13,515 nucleotides of DNA, taken from DASUVJ01 sp036378995. GTDB taxonomy: Bacteria; Patescibacteriota; Saccharimonadia; Saccharimonadales; Saccharimonadaceae. Below, one piece after another: positions 8,033 to 12,655 of the stretch. Every line of letters begins with the position of its first letter. Position 1 is the stretch's first letter. The notes beneath the pieces were generated by a model. It did no database searches. It had not been told where the DNA came from and saw nothing but the letters and a program-made list of their open reading frames with translations. The position numbers were made by a program, and so were the translations under genes. The stretch covers positions 1-13,515 of the forward strand of contig DASUVJ010000060.1 of NCBI GenBank assembly GCA_036378995.1, given 5' to 3'.

Positions 8033-8038
8033 TACACT
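8033..8038 (+). promoter_or_regulatory. Candidate -10 box of the ligase-LexA-like pair
   Basis: TACACT ends 7 nt before the GTG at 8046, placing the predicted transcription start at the start codon. No Shine-Dalgarno is present in between and no -35 is evident. It sits close behind the divergent operon's promoter, so the two may compete for polymerase. Confidence 0.4.
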
Positions 8039-8045
8039 ATAGGTA

Positions 8046-9377
8046 GTGAAAGCAACACCTGCCATTAAACTTTATGCCGCCATTCTGCTGGTTATATTTG
8101 CGGGAATCGTTATCCACGCTCCTTTAAGCGTTGGGCTAGGGGTGTTATTTCCGCAGTTTGATCTGGCGATCAAGACCTGGAAAGAGATTTTAATGCTAGC
8201 TGCGCTTGCCGTTGCGATCGTTATTGTGACGCGGCGGGGTATGTGGAAAGAGCTTTTTAACGACTGGATTATGCGGTTGATCGCAGCTTTTGCGGCGCTT
8301 CACGTACTGCTTATTCCGGTATTTTATAGTGGTCCCCTCCCGACGGTGGCCGGGTTAGTGATCGATCTTCGGTATCTGTTATTCTTCGCATTAGTCTACG
8401 TATTATTAAAACTGGCGCCCGGCTACCGACGGCTGATGTTGCAAGTGGGGCTTGCTGGTGCGTTCGTCGTCGTTGGTTTTGCCACGATGCAGTTCTTCTT
8501 GCCGCCGGATATTTTAACGCACATTGGATACGGCCGGGATACGATCATGCCGTATCTTACGATTGATAAAAACACCGATTACATCCGGGTAAATAGTACA
8601 CTTCGTGGTCCGAATCCTCTTGGGGCATATGCGGTTATCGTATTGTCTGTCTTAGCGGCGGCAATAACACGGCAATGGTTGAACCTGCGAGATTCACGGG
8701 TGCGTTTGTGGAGCTTCGTTTTATTTGTATGTAGTGCGACGGCGCTATGGATCAGTTATTCTCGTAGCGCACTAGTGGCGGCAGCAATTGGGATTGGTAT
8801 TGTCCTGTTCCTTACGGTATTCCGAAAGTTTTCCCCAAGAATGTGGATAACTACTATCGTAATTGTGGGTGCCATCGCCGGAAGCTTGATTGCTGGGCTT
8901 GGCGGCAGCTTCGTCTCTAACGTACTCCTCCATGAAAATCCCGAAGGCGGCAGTAGTGTAAGCTCTAATGAAGAGCATTTCTCTTCGCTCGGTGTCGGCT
9001 TTGAGCGGCTTATTTCTCAGCCGCTAGGTGCCGGCGTGGGAAGTACAGGTTCTGCGTCGCTATTTGGCGATGAGTCGATCGTGATTGAAAACCAATACTT
9101 GTTTATCGCCCACGAATCCGGCTGGTTGGGGCTTGGTTTATTTATTGCAATTTTTGCAGCGGTACTGTTCGGGCTTTGGAAGAAGCGCGCGGATTGGCTG
9201 GCGCTTGGTGTGTTTGCGAGCGGTGTCGCCCTTGGGGCGATCGGACTGCTTCAACCGGTATGGGTAGACGATACAGTCTCGATCGTATGGTGGGGGTTGG
9301 CCGCGGTCGCGTTAACGACAGGAGGAAAAAATGCAGGCAGAGCAAAGAGCAAGCAAAAAACAGCGCGAGCTGTTTAA
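8046..9377 (+). CDS. O-antigen ligase/polymerase-like membrane protein (Wzy_C/WaaL family)
   Basis: Probably ligates or polymerises lipid-linked glycans on the outer face of the membrane. The 443-residue protein has about ten or more hydrophobic segments. Family features include RVNSTLRGPNPLGAYAV (181-197), SYSRSALVAA (237-246), a large polar outer loop at about 290-350, and the conserved IENQYLFIAHESGWLGLGL stretch (347-365) with His356 in the place of the functional histidine of WaaL/Wzy enzymes. The start is GTG at 8046, with no upstream alternative and no Shine-Dalgarno. The C-terminus is a lysine/arginine-rich cytoplasmic tail, and its last 47 bp overlap the LexA-like gene. It diverges from the glycan-initiating operon. 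Ligase and polymerase cannot be told apart by sequence alone, and a cell lacking an outer membrane would use it on capsule, wall or protein acceptors. Confidence 0.85.
   Translation: MKATPAIKLYAAILLVIFAGIVIHAPLSVGLGVLFPQFDLAIKTWKEILMLAALAVAIVIVTRRGMWKELFNDWIMRLIAAFAALHVLLIPVFYSGPLPTVAGLVIDLRYLLFFALVYVLLKLAPGYRRLMLQVGLAGAFVVVGFATMQFFLPPDILTHIGYGRDTIMPYLTIDKNTDYIRVNSTLRGPNPLGAYAVIVLSVLAAAITRQWLNLRDSRVRLWSFVLFVCSATALWISYSRSALVAAAIGIGIVLFLTVFRKFSPRMWITTIVIVGAIAGSLIAGLGGSFVSNVLLHENPEGGSSVSSNEEHFSSLGVGFERLISQPLGAGVGSTGSASLFGDESIVIENQYLFIAHESGWLGLGLFIAIFAAVLFGLWKKRADWLALGVFASGVALGAIGLLQPVWVDDTVSIVWWGLAAVALTTGGKNAGRAKSKQKTARAV
9320..9325 (+). promoter_or_regulatory. Ribosome binding site fixing the LexA-like start
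   Basis: AGGAGG lies 5 nt before the ATG at 9331, inside the ligase coding sequence. This supports real translation of the overlapping downstream gene and its chosen start. Confidence 0.8.
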
Positions 9378-9702
9378 TTTCATCGACGGTTTTATTAAGG
9401 GTAACGGCTACGGTCCGAGCTACCGAGAAGTTATGCGCGCACTGGACTATAAATCCGTTTCAACTGTGGCGGTGCATATTGACGGCCTGATCGCGCGGGG
9501 CTTGCTCCGAAAGCGGGATAACTCCGCCCGCTCTTTAGAGGTAGTGAATAGTACGCCTAAGCCGGTAAGCGAAGAAAACGAGCATGTTAAGTGGCTTAAG
9601 CGCGAAATTAAAAAGCGCGAAACAAGTGATGATGAGGCAATAAAAAAAGAGGCAGCGGTTTTAAAGAACGCGTTAGATATTCTGGATAAAACCTCGGAGT
9701 AA
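9331..9702 (+). CDS. LexA-type winged-helix DNA-binding protein without peptidase domain
   Basis: Likely a transcription regulator. Residues 8-72 match the LexA N-terminal DNA-binding domain: KKQRELFNFI helix, GYGPSYREVMRALDY, then the SVSTVAVHIDGLIARGLLRK recognition helix and wing, ending ARSLEVV. In ordinary LexA (about 200 residues) a short linker leads to an S24 self-cleaving domain with a Ser-Lys dyad. Here the protein stops at 123 residues, after a charged, probably helical tail (83-121) that could dimerise. RecA-stimulated self-cleavage is therefore not expected, and classical SOS control cannot be assumed. An ideal AGGAGG precedes the ATG, and the gene overlaps the ligase end by 47 bp, so the two are likely co-transcribed. 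A strong tRNA promoter follows 8 bp after the stop. The domain call is strong; targets are unknown. Confidence 0.85.
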   Translation: MQAEQRASKKQRELFNFIDGFIKGNGYGPSYREVMRALDYKSVSTVAVHIDGLIARGLLRKRDNSARSLEVVNSTPKPVSEENEHVKWLKREIKKRETSDDEAIKKEAAVLKNALDILDKTSE

Positions 9703-9710
9703 CTTTTCCC

Positions 9711-9740
9711 TTGACCCCAGAAGGGTTTAACGGGTATAAT
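9711..9740 (+). promoter_or_regulatory. Sigma70-type promoter of tRNA-Asn
   Basis: TTGACC (9711-9716) and TATAAT (9735-9740) are separated by 18 bp. Transcription would start near 9747, about 5 nt before the mature tRNA. This is the clearest two-part promoter in the window. Confidence 0.85.
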
Positions 9741-9751
9741 AACGTTTGTAT

Positions 9752-9826
9752 TCCGGCATAGCTCAGTGGTAGAGCGGATCGCTGTTAACGATTAGGTCGC
9801 TGGTTCGAGCCCAGCTGCCGGAGCCA
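9752..9826 (+). tRNA. tRNA-Asn (anticodon GUU), CCA encoded
   Basis: The 75-nt cloverleaf closes fully. Acceptor TCCGGCA pairs with TGCCGGA. The D arm is GCTC/GAGC. The anticodon stem GATCG/CGATT (one G-T pair) encloses loop CTGTTAA with anticodon GTT. The variable loop is AGGTC. The T stem GCTGG/CCAGC encloses TTCGAGC. Discriminator G is followed by a genomic CCA. It reads asparagine codons AAC and AAU. Its own promoter lies upstream and a terminator downstream, so it is probably a single-gene transcript. Confidence 0.97.
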
Positions 9827-9837
9827 AAATTATCACT

Positions 9838-9870
9838 CAAAAGAACTTCGTAAGGAGTTCTTTTGTTTTT
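9838..9870 (+). terminator. Rho-independent terminator after tRNA-Asn
   Basis: A perfect 10-bp stem (CAAAAGAACT at 9838-9847 with AGTTCTTTTG at 9856-9865) around an 8-nt loop is followed by five T residues. The A-rich left arm would also let the stem work in the opposite direction, but only the plus-strand transcript needs it here. Confidence 0.85.
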
Positions 9871-9878
9871 GCTACAAT
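9870..9878 (+). promoter_or_regulatory. Extended -10 promoter of the VOC gene
   Basis: TGCTACAAT is an extended -10 (TGn plus hexamer) immediately after the terminator T-run. It would start transcription near 9885 and give a leader of about 28 nt that includes the strong ribosome site. No -35 is obvious. Confidence 0.55.
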
Positions 9879-9894
9879 GGAAGCAACTACTGAC

Positions 9895-9907
9895 AAAAGG
9901 AGGTGAT
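9895..9907 (+). promoter_or_regulatory. Near-perfect Shine-Dalgarno of the VOC gene
   Basis: AAAAGGAGGTGAT is complementary to essentially the whole conserved 3' end of bacterial 16S rRNA and ends 5 nt before the ATG. It suggests high translation of this gene and a working anti-Shine-Dalgarno in this organism. Confidence 0.85.
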
Positions 9908-9912
9908 GCGCG

Positions 9913-10290
9913 ATGGCAGACAAAGTAACGTGGTTTGAGCTACCGGCTTTTGACGTAAAGCGTGCCGGCGCATTTTATAAAGATGTGTTTGGTTGGGAAG
10001 GCTCAGATATGGGCGGGGGTAGTCTTGCGGTAACGAGTTCGGAAACTGACGAAGAACTGACTCCGCTAGAGCGCGGCTCGATTAGCGGCGATATTTCTCC
10101 GCTGAGTGAAGGGTTCGACAAACCGCTCATCGTGATTACAGTTGAGAATGTCGATAAAAAAGTTGAGATGGTCAAACAGGCTGGCGGCATTGTTGTTTTG
10201 GAACCGAAATTAATCGAAGAAATGGGTATGATCTGGTCTATTGTCCAGGACACCGAGGGCAATAGAGTCGGTATTATTCAGACTGCGTAG
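9913..10290 (+). CDS. VOC-fold (glyoxalase/bleomycin-resistance superfamily) protein
   Basis: A 125-residue cytoplasmic protein of the vicinal oxygen chelate fold. Two beta-alpha-beta units are visible: VTWFELPAFDVKRAGAFYKDVFGW (residues 5-28) and, in the second half, PLIVITVENVDKKVEMVKQAGG (71-92), ending in the DTEGNRVGII strand (113-122). This layout matches small VOC proteins annotated as glyoxalase-like. The first metal ligand position is occupied by Trp/Phe rather than His, so metal-dependent catalysis is doubtful and a binding role is possible. The start is fixed by an exceptional Shine-Dalgarno. The GH5 gene begins 4 nt after its stop, so both are probably one transcript. Substrate unknown. 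Confidence 0.85.
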   Translation: MADKVTWFELPAFDVKRAGAFYKDVFGWEGSDMGGGSLAVTSSETDEELTPLERGSISGDISPLSEGFDKPLIVITVENVDKKVEMVKQAGGIVVLEPKLIEEMGMIWSIVQDTEGNRVGIIQTA

Positions 10291-10294
10291 ATAA

Positions 10295-11293
10295 ATGAGC
10301 GGTCCACTTAACGGTGTAAATCTTGGCGGTTGGCTTGTCCTCGAAAGATGGATGACGCCGGCACTGTTTGACGGTTCTAATGCGCCAGACGAGCAGGCTT
10401 TTATGCACGAGAAGGGCGCGACTGAGCGGATTAAAAAACACCGTGATTCATTTATAACCGAGGTTGACTTTGCCTGGCTTGCGAATAACGGCGTTACTGC
10501 CATTCGCATTCCCGTTGGGTTTTGGCTGTTTGGAGATTACCCTCCATATATAGGCTGTGTTGAGTATCTGGACTGGGCGGTTGATATGGCAGATAAATAT
10601 AAGCTTTCCGTCGTGATCGATCTTCACCGAGCACCCGGGTCGCAGGATGGACACGATAATAGTTTGAATAGTAACGAAGCGCAGTGGTTTACTGATGAAA
10701 AGTATCAGGATCAAACACTCGATGTGCTCGAACGAATCGCAAAACGTTATGGCAAGCGCGAGGCTGTTTGGGGTATTGGCCTGCTGAACGAACCAAAAAT
10801 AACAACTCCGTCACGCTTTTTTACGACTCGCCGATTTTACCAGCGGGCATACTACCGGCTTACTCCGCATATGCGACCGGGTGCGGCGGTTATTTTTAGT
10901 GACGGTTTCCTCCCCCGATTAATGAGCGGCGCAGTGCGGGAGAATAAGGATCACCCGGCGATTATGGATGTGCATCTGTATCAGTTTATGGAGCCGTTTG
11001 ACGGATGGCGGACGCTCGGCGGTCACCTGCGGCGAGCGTACACAAGGCGCGTGCTCATTTGGCTTTTACAATTGCGTCAGCCGATCATTATTGGTGAATG
11101 GAGTGCGGTAATTTCGGGTAAGAAAATGAAACACGTTCGCCAAGAGAGGCAGCGAGGCTTTGAGCCACGGTATATTGCCAAGCAGCAGAATGCTTACAAA
11201 TATGCTGCTGGCCAGTTTTATTGGACGTACAAAACGGAAGGTCGTGGTGTATGGAACTTCCGCTCATTGATCGAAGACGGGGTTATTAAGTAA
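10295..11293 (+). CDS. Glycoside hydrolase family 5 protein, exo-beta-1,3-glucanase-like (GH5_9)
   Basis: Predicted retaining beta-glucan hydrolase. The 332 residues form a TIM barrel with the GH5 set: Arg71 in AIRIPVGFW, His111 in VVIDLHRAPGSQDGHDNS, the acid/base Glu166 in GLLNEPK, His227 in MDVHLYQ, the nucleophile Glu268 in IIIGEWSAV, and Trp310. The opening GVNLGGWLVLERWMTPALF (7-25) and the DLHxAPGSQ loop are hallmarks of fungal-type exo-beta-1,3-glucanases, although this protein is shorter than those secreted enzymes (about 400 or more). There is no signal peptide or membrane segment, so as read it is cytoplasmic or exported by another route. No Shine-Dalgarno precedes the ATG, only 4 nt after the VOC stop, so coupling is likely. 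Family confidence is high; actual substrate and location are open. Confidence 0.92.
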   Translation: MSGPLNGVNLGGWLVLERWMTPALFDGSNAPDEQAFMHEKGATERIKKHRDSFITEVDFAWLANNGVTAIRIPVGFWLFGDYPPYIGCVEYLDWAVDMADKYKLSVVIDLHRAPGSQDGHDNSLNSNEAQWFTDEKYQDQTLDVLERIAKRYGKREAVWGIGLLNEPKITTPSRFFTTRRFYQRAYYRLTPHMRPGAAVIFSDGFLPRLMSGAVRENKDHPAIMDVHLYQFMEPFDGWRTLGGHLRRAYTRRVLIWLLQLRQPIIIGEWSAVISGKKMKHVRQERQRGFEPRYIAKQQNAYKYAAGQFYWTYKTEGRGVWNFRSLIEDGVIK

Positions 11294-11300
11294 AATGAAC

Positions 11301-11309
11301 TGCTAAACT
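11301..11309 (+). promoter_or_regulatory. Extended -10 directly before the P-loop gene
   Basis: TGCTAAACT (TGn plus hexamer) ends 6 nt before the ATG at 11316, predicting an essentially leaderless mRNA. No Shine-Dalgarno is present in the 22-bp gap after the GH5 gene. Confidence 0.45.
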
Positions 11310-11315
11310 GAAAAG

Positions 11316-11843
11316 ATGAAAGTAATCTTATTGAATGGTTTTGCGGGTGCCGGCAAGACAACGATCGCTAAAAGATATATTGATCAGCACCCACTCTCCG
11401 TGGTAATCGAAGGCGATGAGCTGATCGTCAATATCGGTAACTGGGTGGCGCAGGAAGATGAAGCCCGTCAACTGGTATTCGAGCTAACAAAAGCAATGCT
11501 CCGTACGTGCTTGGAGTCTGGCCATGATGTCGTGCTCCCGTACCTGGTGACTGATGCTGATCATGCAGAGGAGTTCAAGCAGATTGCGGAGGCTTTGAAT
11601 GCTGATTTTTATGAATTTATTTTGCACACCGATCGAGAAGATACTATTGCAAGATTGTTAAAAAGAGGAACCTGGGGCGAGGCCGGACAGCCGCCAATTT
11701 CCGACAAGGACATGCCTGCAATCGAGGAGCTCGCCGATAAAATGGAAGCCGCGTTAAAACTCCGGCAGGAAGTCATAGCACTCGACATAAAAGAGAGCGA
11801 TCCGGATGCAACCTATAGCCAGCTGCTTAATAGTCTCATTTAA
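11316..11843 (+). CDS. P-loop NTPase, small-molecule kinase-like (AAA_33 type)
   Basis: A 175-residue cytoplasmic protein that starts with a beta strand and Walker A motif, LLNGFAGAGKTTIAK (5-19). It continues with VVIEGDELI (29-37), where the Asp is placed like the substrate-binding acid of nucleotide and sugar kinases, then DVVLPYLVTD (71-80) as the Walker B-side strand. A lid-like stretch with Arg residues, REDTIARLLKRGTW, lies at 107-120. This is the layout of the AAA_33/APS-kinase/gluconate-kinase/zeta-toxin group. The substrate cannot be told. No antitoxin-like partner is adjacent on the same strand, so a toxin role is not supported. The end overlaps the convergent small membrane gene by 4 bp. 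The P-loop call is sure, the kinase role probable. Confidence 0.8.
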   Translation: MKVILLNGFAGAGKTTIAKRYIDQHPLSVVIEGDELIVNIGNWVAQEDEARQLVFELTKAMLRTCLESGHDVVLPYLVTDADHAEEFKQIAEALNADFYEFILHTDREDTIARLLKRGTWGEAGQPPISDKDMPAIEELADKMEAALKLRQEVIALDIKESDPDATYSQLLNSLI

Positions 11844-12001
11844 GGTGAGATCGAGAAATCTTTAAAGGCAAGCCAGAAAATAAAACACATTAGGAAAATA
11901 GAAAAAATAAATAGTCCGAAGAACATTAACATTGTCGAGAGGAATTTTTTTGCACCGTCTGTGGGTTCGGCTGGTTTCTTCTCTTCTTTTTTTCGAGTCA
12001 T
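11840..12001 (-). CDS. Small single-pass membrane protein (53 aa), unrecognised
   Basis: I read this frame by reverse-complementing the region. A very basic and acidic N-terminus (MTRKKEEKKPAEPTDGAKK) is followed by one long hydrophobic helix (about 20-46), then a short polar tail ending DFSISP. It looks like a positive-inside, single-pass membrane protein. Support for it being real: GGAAGG about 6-7 nt before the ATG; two TATAAT boxes 38 and 49 nt upstream on the same strand; its stop fits exactly against the end of the convergent P-loop gene (4-bp overlap); and it fills an otherwise empty gap. No family was recognised. It diverges from another single-pass membrane protein gene, and shared control is possible. 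Confidence 0.7.
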   Translation of the reverse strand: MTRKKEEKKPAEPTDGAKKFLSTMLMFFGLFIFSIFLMCFIFWLAFKDFSISP

Positions 12002-12038
12002 ATTTTACCTTCCGTGTCGCCAGGAGGCTTTGTTTTAG

Positions 12039-12055
12039 ATTATATCTGTATTATA
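12039..12055 (-). promoter_or_regulatory. Two tandem TATAAT boxes of the small membrane protein gene
   Basis: On the minus strand, perfect TATAAT hexamers occur at 12055-12050 and 12044-12039, 5 bp apart. Either would give a leader of about 30-42 nt containing the GGAAGG ribosome site. No strong -35 was found. AT-rich context lowers confidence about which is used. Confidence 0.5.
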
Positions 12056-12071
12056 ACAAGCGATTTTAAGA

Positions 12072-12077
12072 TATGAT
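12072..12077 (+). promoter_or_regulatory. Candidate -10 box of the membrane-anchored coiled-coil gene
   Basis: TATGAT ends 10 nt before the preferred ATG at 12088, predicting a leader of about 3-4 nt with no Shine-Dalgarno. It overlaps the alternative ATG at 12073, which argues against that upstream start. Confidence 0.4.
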
Positions 12078-12087
12078 AATTAACAAT

Positions 12088-12609
12088 ATGAACGAACAAC
12101 CAACACTCCAACCGATCCAGCAAAAACCAAATAAAAATCGTAAATGGCTGAAGATTACTGCAATTGTGCTCGTATCAATTCTGGCCGTTGCAGCCATTGG
12201 GTATTCTATATACGTGTGGCAGCAGAATATTCGTCTGCAAAATGACATTGCACGTCAGGATGATGACATTAAAAAACTTTCTGAAGAAAATGCATCTTTG
12301 AGAAAGTCCCCGGATATAACTAGCGAACAGTCTGAAATCGAGCCAACTGATCTACAGCTTGCACAAGAAGCAGCACAGTTGTATGTTGACGCACAGGTGT
12401 TGGACGAAAAGTATGTCGCAAAAATAACAGAGGTTGAAGGTTCTTTTGCCTCCGGAGCGATTGCGTCTCAAGCGCATCCGGAACATTTTGTCATGGGAAT
12501 GCTGCTAAAGAAGGTGGATGATTTTTGGGTTGTGATTCATCAGGGTCAAAATGGACCAGATGAAGCAACCGTCACTCGTTTTGCTGTTCCTGAGCATTTT
12601 CGACGCTAA
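12088..12609 (+). CDS. Membrane-anchored coiled-coil protein, unrecognised
   Basis: No family recognised. The 173-residue protein (ATG at 12088) has a Gln/Pro/Lys-rich cytoplasmic tail (1-20), one membrane helix (about 22-44, ITAIVLVSILAVAAIGYSI), a short coiled coil outside (about 45-72, leucine/isoleucine repeats in a charged background), an acidic Ser/Thr-rich linker (74-88), and a small C-terminal domain (about 89-173). That domain has an alpha helix, then beta-rich motifs including FVMGMLLKKVDDFWVVIHQG. The end resembles a small ligand- or peptide-binding domain, but I cannot name it. An ATG five codons earlier (12073) is in frame, but it overlaps a TATGAT promoter-like box and was not chosen. 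The coding call is strong; the role is unknown, with surface exposure inferred from topology. Confidence 0.82.
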   Translation: MNEQPTLQPIQQKPNKNRKWLKITAIVLVSILAVAAIGYSIYVWQQNIRLQNDIARQDDDIKKLSEENASLRKSPDITSEQSEIEPTDLQLAQEAAQLYVDAQVLDEKYVAKITEVEGSFASGAIASQAHPEHFVMGMLLKKVDDFWVVIHQGQNGPDEATVTRFAVPEHFRR

Positions 12610-12618
12610 GAGTAATTT

Positions 12619-12627
12619 TGTTACTAT
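12619..12627 (+). promoter_or_regulatory. Extended -10 promoter of the PhnB-like gene
   Basis: TGTTACTAT (TGn plus hexamer) lies 28 nt before the ATG at 12656. Transcription would start near 12634, leaving a leader of about 22 nt with GCGGAGGGCGG as ribosome site. No -35 is evident. Confidence 0.5.
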
Positions 12628-12655
12628 AGGTACATAACTAGCGGAGGGCGGAACT

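Noticed and set aside
9843..9860. GAAC...GTTC dyad as a LexA/DinR-type operator
   Set aside because: The spacing is 10 nt instead of 4, and the dyad is fully explained by the terminator stem.
11316..11843. P-loop protein as a zeta-type toxin
   Set aside because: No antitoxin gene is adjacent on the same strand, and the motifs are shared by ordinary small-molecule kinases.
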